Below are positions 7,883-15,111 of a stretch of 22,159 nucleotides of DNA, in pieces; position 1 is the first letter of the stretch; every line of letters begins with the position of its first letter. Source of the DNA: Deltaproteobacteria bacterium (GTDB lineage: Bacteria > Myxococcota > Myxococcia > SLRQ01); the NCBI GenBank assembly GCA_007128675.1, contig SKWY01000395.1:1-22159 (forward strand). The letters are read 5' to 3'. The notes beneath the pieces were generated by a model, which was not told where the DNA came from, searched no databases, and saw only the letters and a program-made list of their open reading frames with translations. The translations under genes and the position numbers were made by a program.

Positions 7883-8995
7883 ATGAGTAACTCTTCCTTC
7901 GAATCCTCCGAGAATCAAGCACCTTCCAAGGCCGCCCATTATCGCTGCTCCAACTGCAGCGCGCCGGTCACCTTCGATCCTTCACGAGGGGCGCTGGCAT
8001 GCGAGCATTGCGGCCACGCCGATGCGGTTGAAGTTCCCCTCAGCGAGGTGCCCGAGTACTGCATCTCCGAGGCACTGCGACGTCCGGAACGTCAAGGCTA
8101 TGACAGACCGGTACGAAGGATTCGCTGCGAGAACTGCGGAGCGACGGTAGATTTCGATCCTGGCGTAGTCGCTGGACGTTGTGCGTTCTGCTCCGCATCC
8201 TCGGTGGTGCAAGTGGACGAGGCCCCTCGTCTCTGGCGGCCCGAGTCCCTGTTGCCATTCAAGGTATCGAGGGACGACGCTCTCGGAGCATACAATAAAT
8301 GGCTCTCGAGCCTATGGTTTCGGCCTAGTGATCTGCAAAAGCAGGCCAAGGTCAGCGAGGTCTGCGGTGTTTACCTGCCTTACTGGACCTTCGACGCACG
8401 TGCCGACTCGTGGTGGACCGCCGAGGCCGGCTACTACTACTACGTGACCGTGTCCTCCCGGGACAGCAACGGGAATACGCAGACCCGGCAAGAACGGCGA
8501 ACGAGGTGGGAGCCGGCATCGGGGCGTCACGGCGACGACTACAGAAACGTCCCCGTGTATGCCTCCCAGGGGCTGCCTGTGCCCATGTGCCGCGCCATAG
8601 AGCCGTACCCCTGGGAGAACCTTACTCCCTACGATCCCCGTTATCTATCCGGCTTCGCGGCGGAGGAGTACGTAATCGACGCCACCGAGGGCTGGGCCCG
8701 CGGCCAGCAGCGGATGAACGATATGGAGAGGGAGAAGTGCGGTCGCATGGTGCCTGGAGACACCCATCGGAACCTGCGTGTGAGCACTCGCCTTTCCAAC
8801 GCCAAGTTTCGCCATGTCCTGCTGCCGGTATGGATTGCCGCCTATCAGTACAAGGGAGACGCATATCGCTTTCTCGTAAACGGCCAGACAGGCAAGGTAG
8901 ATGGGAAGGCTCCGTGGAGCTGGGTCAAGATCTCCCTGGCGATCCTCGTTTTCCTAACGATAATGGCGATCCTGATCATTCTTTCGGGGCAGTAG
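7883..8995 (+). CDS. Double zinc-ribbon membrane protein (YdjG-like, TFIIB-type ribbons)
   Basis: This 370-residue protein has two treble zinc ribbons, C22/C25/C40/C43 and C82/C85/C100/C103, each followed by the same FDP motif (VTFDPSRG and VDFDPGVV), which suggests internal duplication. A middle domain rich in Trp and Tyr (YLPYWTFDARADSWW..., residues about 150-310) precedes a single hydrophobic segment near the C-terminus (about 347-367). The N-terminal ribbons would then be cytoplasmic and the protein C-tail anchored. Database entries for this family are often mislabelled primosomal protein/helicase; no helicase motif is present. It is divergent from the SPFH gene by 89 nt, matching the Bacillus YdjG-YdjI association. 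The ATG at 7883 is preferred over a TTG at 7865. The stop overlaps the convergent M3-like gene by 20 nt. Confidence 0.9.
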   Translation: MSNSSFESSENQAPSKAAHYRCSNCSAPVTFDPSRGALACEHCGHADAVEVPLSEVPEYCISEALRRPERQGYDRPVRRIRCENCGATVDFDPGVVAGRCAFCSASSVVQVDEAPRLWRPESLLPFKVSRDDALGAYNKWLSSLWFRPSDLQKQAKVSEVCGVYLPYWTFDARADSWWTAEAGYYYYVTVSSRDSNGNTQTRQERRTRWEPASGRHGDDYRNVPVYASQGLPVPMCRAIEPYPWENLTPYDPRYLSGFAAEEYVIDATEGWARGQQRMNDMEREKCGRMVPGDTHRNLRVSTRLSNAKFRHVLLPVWIAAYQYKGDAYRFLVNGQTGKVDGKAPWSWVKISLAILVFLTIMAILIILSGQ

Positions 8996-10676
8996 CGTCG
9001 AGCAGGCACGCCATCCGCGCGGTAAGCGAGTCCGGCTTCAGACTGCTTGCTCCCGTCTCTTTCGCAAGGTCTTCGCCTTCGAGCCTTGCTCCAGGCGTCC
9101 AGAGTTCGCGCATCCAGGCGCCGGCTGCGGGTGTCTTCCACCAGCGGTCGCCGTGTTCGGCGGTCAAGTGCTCTTCGAGCTGCGCCGCGAGGATGTGCGC
9201 CCTAAGGTGGTCGGCGGCGAGGAGTAGATCATTCTGGTCGAATGCCCACCTCGCGCTGTCGTATGGGCCCACCGAAAAGCCGTAGGCCTCCTCCATCATA
9301 GCCGCGTAGAGCGACCGCGGGGAGGCGTGCCCATCGAGATCCTCGGATGCCATGGCGAGCTGGAAGAGCACGTTGGCCGCATGGCGTCGTGCAAGAAAAA
9401 CGCGCTCGAGCATGTGGAGACGTGCCGCTCTGTCGATATCCTCGTCGATGGACTCGTCGTCGCTGTCCGGCTCGTCTTCGTTGGCGGATGCAATTCGGTC
9501 CGAGAGCCACAGGGGATTGGCGGGCAGCCCCTCGAAGAGTAGAGCGAAGGCATTTGCAACCGCCGAGTCACCTAGGTAGCGCTGCTCGAAGCCTCTCTCC
9601 GTAATGCCCGCGAGGCGCTTGGCGTGCCCCATTTCTCGAAACAGGGCGCCATAGCCGTTTAGGCCTTCTGCTACAGCTACAAGAAGTCGAATGTCGTTGG
9701 GTACATCTACCGGCAGGCAGACTGGGCCCATGGCTTTTCGAGGATCTTCGTTCTTGGCGACAAGAATACGGCCACCGGCGTCGCTTGTGAGCCCCATTCC
9801 CTCCAGCGTTTCCCTCAAGGTCGTCATCGCGCCGTCGGCGTCGAAGTGCCGATCGAGATGCCCCCCGCGGAACAGACGAGGAATATCCGCCCAGCCCAGG
9901 CGGTCAGGTTTTATGCCCAGCTCCTCCTCGGCGACGTGTGAGAGCGCCGAAAGGTAAATCTCTTCCGTACCGTCGAGGACTTCTCGAGCAAGACGCGAGA
10001 GGTTTGCCACATCGACTCTTCGTTCTCGCTCGAGTGTCTTCAGGAGACTCTCATAGCCAAGCTCGCTCACCGTCGAGCTAATCAGCTCATGCTTCTTTCG
10101 AAGAATCGGGCTCAAGGCTTCCACCATGGGAAGCGTCGATTGGTGAATGGCTCGTCTTCTGTACCAGTCGTTTTCATGAGCGAGCAGTCGGCCCGCGTCG
10201 CGGTAGGGCACCATGTGGCCTTCGACTTCCATGGTTGCGTTTGCCTCGATCGCCGACTGGCGATCGTTCAGCTCCTTGGTGATCCGACCAAGGTGCTCGG
10301 CAAGAAAATGGGACTCGAGAAGCTCGAGGGAAAACTGCTCGTCGGGATCCGTGGTTCCAAGGCGCAACCGGGATATCGCGCGCAGGGAGTCGGTGGAGAA
10401 CAGATCGGGATGCTCATCGTGTAAGCTCGAAACATCCATCGGCTCTCCTTCGAGAAGATGGAGCCAGATCGACTCGGCTTGCTTTTGATGCAGCTCTTCG
10501 GCCTCGAGTCTGAGCCCTTCGATCTTTTGTCGAAGCGGCAGGATCTCATCCTTGGTCGGCGGAGGACCACCTGCGACCGGCGTCTTGGGGCAGCCCGCCA
10601 AAAGGAGGAGCGCGCCCAATGGGAAAACCATCGAAAGACGCAAAGCAGAGCTGATTCTGGAGGGTGTTTCGAGCAC
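8976..10676 (-). CDS. M3-peptidase-like lipoprotein with degenerate zinc site
   Basis: The protein is 566 residues long from a GTG at 10676, which has AAGAGG about 8 nt upstream and gives a good signal peptide (two Arg, then FPLGALLLLAGC, lipobox Cys29). A longer open frame to 10865 would overlap epmA and bury the signal. The mature part is largely helical and matches the M3 (oligopeptidase F/thimet) layout: helical front, then ALFREMGHA where active members have HEXXH, then GDSAVANAFALLFEGL in place of the segment carrying the third zinc ligand. The first His is Arg (R347), and position 375 is Asn with no Glu between 365 and 381. Zinc binding and catalysis are therefore doubtful. The likely location is the periplasmic face of a membrane. 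It is divergent from epmA. M3 assignment is by motif context only, so M32 or another gluzincin-like fold is possible. Confidence 0.87.
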   Translation of the reverse strand: MLETPSRISSALRLSMVFPLGALLLLAGCPKTPVAGGPPPTKDEILPLRQKIEGLRLEAEELHQKQAESIWLHLLEGEPMDVSSLHDEHPDLFSTDSLRAISRLRLGTTDPDEQFSLELLESHFLAEHLGRITKELNDRQSAIEANATMEVEGHMVPYRDAGRLLAHENDWYRRRAIHQSTLPMVEALSPILRKKHELISSTVSELGYESLLKTLERERRVDVANLSRLAREVLDGTEEIYLSALSHVAEEELGIKPDRLGWADIPRLFRGGHLDRHFDADGAMTTLRETLEGMGLTSDAGGRILVAKNEDPRKAMGPVCLPVDVPNDIRLLVAVAEGLNGYGALFREMGHAKRLAGITERGFEQRYLGDSAVANAFALLFEGLPANPLWLSDRIASANEDEPDSDDESIDEDIDRAARLHMLERVFLARRHAANVLFQLAMASEDLDGHASPRSLYAAMMEEAYGFSVGPYDSARWAFDQNDLLLAADHLRAHILAAQLEEHLTAEHGDRWWKTPAAGAWMRELWTPGARLEGEDLAKETGASSLKPDSLTARMACLLDATAPKE

Positions 10677-10813
10677 GGTTGGAGCCTCTTGATCGTTGAT
10701 GCGTTTGGCGAGGGCAAAGATCTGATACAGGGCGATCTTCGAGCAGAGGCAAACTCTAACCTTTTTGTCGGTTTGGAATCGAACCTTCAAGGACGAAGCC
10801 TGCGGATGGAGTG

Positions 10814-11827
10814 ATGGCACGAGATAAACGAAGGATCGCGACGGCAAGAGCGAAGTTGAACTCACTTACGAGATCGTTCTTGGATGAAAGAGGCTATCTA
10901 GAGGTCGAAACGCCCATCATGGTTCCAGCTCCCGGCATGGAACCTCATATTGAAGCCTTCGAGACGACCCTCGACCTTGCCCCTCTTGGGGGCAAGAGGC
11001 GCACGCTCTACCTGCATACGAGCCCCGAGTATGCGATGAAGCGACTTCTCGCCGATGGGCTCGATCGCATCTACCAGATCTGCAAGGTCTTTCGCGCGGA
11101 GCCCCCATCGGTAGAGCACAACCCGGAGTTCTCCATGCTGGAGCTATACCGTTCCCCGGGCGATCACGACACTGTGATGGCGGATCTCGAGGAACTCTTG
11201 ATGGCGCTCTGTCTCGCTTTTTCGGGATCGAGCCGGTTGCCGGGAGGAGTGAGCGTGCAGACCCCTTTTCCCCGAGTGAGCGTCAGAGAGGCCTTCCTCG
11301 ATGCGACGGGAGTCGATATCGCAATGCATCCGCCTCCCGATCCAAAGCCTTTCTCGGCCGCCTTGGCCGAAAGCGCTGGGATCTCGCCCGTGGAAGGGGA
11401 TACATGGGATGACGTCTTCTTCCGGGGGTTTCTAGATCTAGTGGAGCCTGGCCTAGGCTCTTCGCGGGCTGTTTATCTTGTCGACTATCCAGCTCATATG
11501 GCGGCGCTGGCCAGGGTGAAGGACGACGATCCGAGATGGGCCGAGCGCTTCGAGCTCTTCCTTGGCGGCTTCGAGCTGGCCAACGGCTTTCACGAGCTCG
11601 CCTGCGAGAAGGAACAGCGAGACAGACTGCTTGCAGAGCAGAAAGAGCGCAGACAAATGGGGCTCATGGTCCCGCCGCTCGACGAGGCGTTCCTGCAAGC
11701 CGTGGGACGCTTGCCGGACGCCGGCGGGGTGGCGGTCGGCCTGGATAGGATATTGATGCTTCTCATGGGCGAGGACTCCATAGAGGACGTTCTCCTGTTT
11801 CCGGCGGCGGGCTTCCTTTGCGAATGA
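10814..11827 (+). CDS. epmA: EF-P--(R)-beta-lysine ligase EpmA (lysyl-tRNA synthetase paralogue)
   Basis: The 337-residue protein is a class II aminoacyl-tRNA synthetase catalytic core without the N-terminal OB anticodon domain, the hallmark of EpmA/PoxA/GenX (about 325 residues in E. coli). Motif 1 is YLEVETPIMVPAPGMEPHI, motif 2 is IYQICKVFRAEP...HNPEFSMLELYR, and motif 3 is GGVAVGLDRILMLLMG followed by DVLLFP. The Ala in GVAVGLD matches, from memory, EpmA (GVALGVD) rather than LysRS (GLGIGID). EpmA activates (R)-beta-lysine and attaches it to a Lys of elongation factor P, which helps translation of polyproline. EpmB and EF-P genes are not in the window. A GTG at 10811 directly precedes the chosen ATG. 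It is convergent with the RlmI-type gene (21 nt between stops). Confidence 0.95.
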   Translation: MARDKRRIATARAKLNSLTRSFLDERGYLEVETPIMVPAPGMEPHIEAFETTLDLAPLGGKRRTLYLHTSPEYAMKRLLADGLDRIYQICKVFRAEPPSVEHNPEFSMLELYRSPGDHDTVMADLEELLMALCLAFSGSSRLPGGVSVQTPFPRVSVREAFLDATGVDIAMHPPPDPKPFSAALAESAGISPVEGDTWDDVFFRGFLDLVEPGLGSSRAVYLVDYPAHMAALARVKDDDPRWAERFELFLGGFELANGFHELACEKEQRDRLLAEQKERRQMGLMVPPLDEAFLQAVGRLPDAGGVAVGLDRILMLLMGEDSIEDVLLFPAAGFLCE

Positions 11828-11848
11828 GGAAGAAGCTCCACCGAGAAA

Positions 11849-13027
11849 TCAGTCGACCCTGCGAAGCACAAGGCACTTGAGATAGGAGGTCTCTGGAACT
11901 CCTAGCAGGGCGGGGTGATCTCTGCCCGCACCTCGCCGTTCCACCAGCTGCACCTTTCGGCCCGCATCCTGGGCCGCCGAGAGAACTAGCTCCAGGAGCT
12001 GCTCCTCGGACATATGGTACGAGCACGAGCAGGTGACGAGCCAACCGCCTGCGGACAGAAGCTGCAGGGCTCGAAGGTTTATCTCCTTGTATCCTCGCAG
12101 CGCGTTGGGCAGTGCCGCCTTGGATCGCGCGAAAGCCGGCGGGTCGAGCACAATCACATCGAACCTATGCCCGTCGACGCTGGCGGCCTTCAGCCAGTCG
12201 AAGGCATTTGCCACTACGAGATCGAGCTCCAACTCATTGTCGGCGGCGGCCTTCTCGGCTTCCCCCACGGCCTTCTCGCTTATCTCCACGGCGGTGACTC
12301 TTCCGCCTGCGCGGGCCATTTGCAGGGCAAAGCCGCCGGAGTAGCTGAAAACATCGAGGCATCGCTCTCCCTTCCCGACCAAGGCGCCAGCGGCAAGGTG
12401 GTTCTCTCTTTGATCCAGAAAGCCACCAGTCTTCTGTCCGCCGACGGGATCGACGTGCAGGGTCACATTACCTTCTACGATGGAGCTCGTGCCTGGGGGC
12501 TTGCCCCGCGCGACGCCGCTCTCGAGCACGAGCCCTTCGTGGGAGCGTACCTTGGCATCGTTGCGCACCACCACGGCTCGGGGCGAGAGACGAGCCTCCA
12601 GCAAGTCGAAGAACAGGTCCTTTCTCCGATCCGTCGCCTGGATGAGAGTCTGAACGGACAGCACATCGCCATATCGGTCCACGATGAGTCCCGGCAACAG
12701 ATCTCCCTCACCGTGAACCAGCCTCAAAGCCAAGGCCGACTCGCCGAAGAGGCGCCTTCTCATGTCCAGGGCGAAATCCAGACGACGAGCGAAGAAGGAC
12801 TCGTCTACCGGCTCGTCCTCCCGAGTGAGCATGCGAAGGGTGATCTGAGACTCGGCGGAGTAGAAAGCTCGCCCGACGAACCATCCGCGTCCATCCACTA
12901 CCTTGACCACATCGCCAGGGGATGCCGATTCGACTCTCTTAACGTCGCTCGAGTAGACCCAAAGATGGCCACGCTCGAGGCGCGTAAGCGCCCAGCGTGA
13001 GATCTCGACTGTAGGCTCGAAGCTCAT
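11849..13027 (-). CDS. rlmI: Class I SAM-dependent rRNA methyltransferase, RlmI-type
   Basis: The 392-residue protein begins with a PUA-like RNA-binding domain (residues about 1-80, with GHLWVYSSDVKRV and GDVVKVVDGRGWFVGRAFY). A methyltransferase domain follows: the SAM-binding motif I is LDVFSYSGGFALQMARAGG, the acidic ribose contact is VTAVEIS, and the substrate loop is VLDPPAFARSK. The signature GYKEINLRALQLL and TCSCSYHMS are typical of RlmI (23S rRNA m5C1962, 396 residues in E. coli) and its paralogues. Specificity among RlmI-like members cannot be read from sequence alone. The open frame runs to 13195, but the domain starts at ATG 13027 and the longer form would overlap the promoter of the next gene. 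No Shine-Dalgarno sequence is evident. Confidence 0.93.
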   Translation of the reverse strand: MSFEPTVEISRWALTRLERGHLWVYSSDVKRVESASPGDVVKVVDGRGWFVGRAFYSAESQITLRMLTREDEPVDESFFARRLDFALDMRRRLFGESALALRLVHGEGDLLPGLIVDRYGDVLSVQTLIQATDRRKDLFFDLLEARLSPRAVVVRNDAKVRSHEGLVLESGVARGKPPGTSSIVEGNVTLHVDPVGGQKTGGFLDQRENHLAAGALVGKGERCLDVFSYSGGFALQMARAGGRVTAVEISEKAVGEAEKAAADNELELDLVVANAFDWLKAASVDGHRFDVIVLDPPAFARSKAALPNALRGYKEINLRALQLLSAGGWLVTCSCSYHMSEEQLLELVLSAAQDAGRKVQLVERRGAGRDHPALLGVPETSYLKCLVLRRVD

Positions 13028-13182
13028 CGGTACATAACGACTCTGTTCAGGGTGAGAGTTCTCTTTGGAAGGGGGGCTTTCTAGGACTGGTCGGCAACTC
13101 TTTGGGATGAGAGATTGATCTTGGGATACTCCCTCTGCCCGACGTTGCTGCAAGGCGCAAGCCTTTACTCGAGGAAACAGTC

Positions 13183-13194
13183 TATAATTCGACA
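13183..13194 (+). promoter_or_regulatory. -10 element positioned for a leaderless mRNA
   Basis: A perfect TATAAT lies at 13183-13188 with six bases before the ATG at 13195, so transcription would begin at or beside the A of the start codon. There is no good -35 at 16-18 nt spacing and no Shine-Dalgarno sequence between the hexamer and the ATG. Confidence 0.5.
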
Positions 13195-13839
13195 ATGGCC
13201 TATCTCGTGACGCTCGTGCCGAGTTCGACCGCCGGAGGGAAGGCCGAGGGCGGCGCAGCTACCCTCGATCTCATTAAGGAGCTGGAGGACTCTGGGGCTT
13301 TGGAAGGCGCCGATTCCGAGCATTGGCTTTGGCGCTTCGGTGACGCTCGAATCGACATAAAACTGCCGGCCGGCAATGCAGGGCAGCAAGGAGAAGTCGA
13401 GGTGGCTTTTTCCTTCGCGATGAATCCCGATGACGCCGGCGAGGCCATCAGGATCCTCATCGAGGCGGCTGAAAAGAACCTGTTCAGGGCTTTCGATCCT
13501 CAGATCGGAAGAAGCGTCGGAAAGGGAGATGCCTCGCTGATCGCCTCTCGTTTCGAGGCCGCCAGCAGCTATCATATGCACTACGCCGGCCCAGGCGACG
13601 TATTGGCGTATGAGAAGGTATCGGCTGGCTCCCAGAAGGAGTCGTTCCCATCCCCTCGCGCGAGGGCGCTGATGGTAACCGTGGGAGCATTGATTGTGGT
13701 GTACCTCATCCTTCGGGCCGTTGTGATAAATCCGCTGCTCGACTCATTTTCGATAACCTCGGAGCCGGAACTCGAGCGTCCATCGGGCCCTCCTCCGGGC
13801 TGGCTCGATCGTCATCCCCCTCCTCAGCGAGGATCGTAG
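13195..13839 (+). CDS. Hypothetical protein with single transmembrane segment near the C-terminus
   Basis: I do not recognise this 214-residue protein. It begins with MAYLVTLVPSSTAGG, has no signal peptide, and is a soluble mixed alpha/beta domain to about residue 150. The stretch FGDARIDIKLPAG...GEVEVAFSFAMNPDDAGEAIRILIEAAE suggests paired beta strands followed by a long helix. One hydrophobic segment (about 158-178) is followed by a Pro-rich tail of 36 residues (SGPPPGWLDRHPPPQRGS). A cytoplasmic domain held at the inner membrane is the simplest model. A TATAAT box six bases before the ATG suggests its own promoter. The AmgK-type gene lies 106 nt downstream on the same strand, so cotranscription with the sugar-recycling genes is possible but unproven. 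Confidence 0.85.
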   Translation: MAYLVTLVPSSTAGGKAEGGAATLDLIKELEDSGALEGADSEHWLWRFGDARIDIKLPAGNAGQQGEVEVAFSFAMNPDDAGEAIRILIEAAEKNLFRAFDPQIGRSVGKGDASLIASRFEAASSYHMHYAGPGDVLAYEKVSAGSQKESFPSPRARALMVTVGALIVVYLILRAVVINPLLDSFSITSEPELERPSGPPPGWLDRHPPPQRGS

Positions 13840-13849
13840 AGCATCGAGC

Positions 13850-13933
13850 ATGCGTGCCGCCCAGATGATTTGGACGTTTCTTTCGGTGCCTGCGATGATC
13901 CTGCCTTGTGCTCGATGGCTGGAAGAATGCTAA
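13850..13933 (+). CDS. Possible 27-residue hydrophobic peptide (doubtful)
   Basis: In the gap before the AmgK-type gene, ATG at 13850 opens a 27-codon frame (MRAAQMIWTFLSVPAMILPC...) ending at TAA 13931-13933. It is hydrophobic and signal-peptide-like but has no ribosome-binding site and may be chance. If translated it would end 12 nt before the kinase start and could couple to it. Confidence 0.15.
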   Translation: MRAAQMIWTFLSVPAMILPCARWLEEC

Positions 13934-13945
13934 AAGAAGCGACAC

Positions 13946-15073
13946 ATGATTGGAGAGATAGGAGATAGAGATCCCCCGGTCGAGAAGCAGGAGGGTTTGC
14001 TCGACGATGACAGAGAGGTTTCCCTCGTGTTGGTCGCGGCCTCCAAGGTGCTTGGTGTCGCGCCCAAGGGGCTTGGAGCAGAGAAGCTCCCCGGCCATGC
14101 CTCGGCGCGCACCTACTACCGAGTGAGTACGGGACCGAGGCCTACGTCCAGCAGCGTAGTGGTCATGGTCTTGCCGGAGAACGGCGGTAGGGGAGAGGAG
14201 GTAGGGAGCGGTTCCACCAATGGCGAGCTTCCTTTCGTTTTGGTGCAGCGCTACCTCGAGGAGCTCGGAGTGAGGGTGCCGGCGATACACCTAATCGACA
14301 TCGACGCGGGTCTCTTGGTGCTCGAAGACCTTGGCGATACGACACTCGAGGATGCCTTGATCGCGGGAGGGAACGCGGCCGCCGTGAGAAGGAAGCTCTA
14401 TGGCATAGCGATAGATCAGCTTGCCTTCATGCGCCATCAGGCGGGTTTGAAGCCGCGATTGGGGCAGATTCCCTTCGTTAGGGCGTTCGAGTATGAGCTG
14501 CTGCGTTGGGAGCTTGATCACTTCCTAGAGTGGGGTCTCGAGGCGGACAGGGGGGCTGCTCTTGGTCCACGAGAAGCAGAGATCGTCTCATCGGCCTTTG
14601 ACGACATCGCGCAAAGACTGGCGAACCTGCAAAGAGGTTTGACGCACAGAGACTACCAGAGCCGCAATCTGATGCTCGTCGAAGGGGGTCTTGCGGTCAT
14701 TGATTTCCAAGATGCTCTCTTGGGGCCCGCCGCCTACGATCTTGTCGCCTTGCTACGTGACTCCTACGTGGTTCTCGAAACGGAGTTCGTGGACGAGATG
14801 CTCGACAGATACTGCGATGCGCGAAGATCGCTTGGTGGAGCGCCTTTGTATCGAGAGGAGTTGGACGAGCAGTTCGATCTGCAGACGGTGCAGCGCAAGC
14901 TGAAGGATGCCGGAAGATTCGTCTTCATAGACAGGGTGAAGAAGAACCCCTCATTTTTGCCTCATATCCCCGCTTCCTTGGCCTATGTGGCCGAGGCACT
15001 GGCACGAATGCCGGAGTATCGGGCAATGAGGGACGTGCTTGCCGAGCACGTGCCCGAGCTGGGACAGGCGTGA
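13946..15073 (+). CDS. amgK: AmgK-type N-acetylmuramate/N-acetylglucosamine kinase (APH fold)
   Basis: The 375-residue protein has an aminoglycoside-phosphotransferase/choline-kinase fold. The N-lobe has LPGHASARTYYRV (49-60, compare the DASxRRYFR motif of AmgK) and a hinge VLVQRYLEEL...LLVLEDLGDTTLED. The catalytic loop is THRDYQSRNLML (H234, D236, N241), and the metal site is VIDFQDALLGPAAYDLVALLRDSY (D253). The last motif is characteristic of AmgK. In Pseudomonas AmgK phosphorylates the anomeric carbon of MurNAc or GlcNAc so that MurU can make UDP-MurNAc, a fosfomycin-tolerant recycling route. The nucleotidyltransferase gene follows after 38 nt, which supports this assignment. The ATG at 13946 has AGAAG about 5 nt upstream. 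A housekeeping sugar kinase of related specificity is the main alternative. Confidence 0.87.
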   Translation: MIGEIGDRDPPVEKQEGLLDDDREVSLVLVAASKVLGVAPKGLGAEKLPGHASARTYYRVSTGPRPTSSSVVVMVLPENGGRGEEVGSGSTNGELPFVLVQRYLEELGVRVPAIHLIDIDAGLLVLEDLGDTTLEDALIAGGNAAAVRRKLYGIAIDQLAFMRHQAGLKPRLGQIPFVRAFEYELLRWELDHFLEWGLEADRGAALGPREAEIVSSAFDDIAQRLANLQRGLTHRDYQSRNLMLVEGGLAVIDFQDALLGPAAYDLVALLRDSYVVLETEFVDEMLDRYCDARRSLGGAPLYREELDEQFDLQTVQRKLKDAGRFVFIDRVKKNPSFLPHIPASLAYVAEALARMPEYRAMRDVLAEHVPELGQA

Positions 15074-15111
15074 GTCCATGAGCGCTGACAAGCGCCGAGA
15101 GAGGTCGACAG

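Noticed and set aside
10760..10800. tRNA-like T-loop sequence (GGTTCGATTCC on the minus strand)
   Set aside because: The flanking bases do not form a 5-bp T stem, and no acceptor, D or anticodon arms can be folded around it.
10677..10865. N-terminal extension of the M3-like lipoprotein to 10865
   Set aside because: It would overlap the start of epmA and place 63 residues before a good lipoprotein signal; the GTG at 10676 has a ribosome-binding site and fits.
12014..13000. Plus-strand open frame of 328 codons opposite the RlmI-type gene
   Set aside because: It mirrors the methyltransferase motifs on the other strand and has no independent signature.
13028..13195. N-terminal extension of the RlmI-type protein to 13195
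   Set aside because: The PUA domain begins right after ATG 13027, and the extension would cross the TATAAT of the next gene without any conserved-looking sequence.
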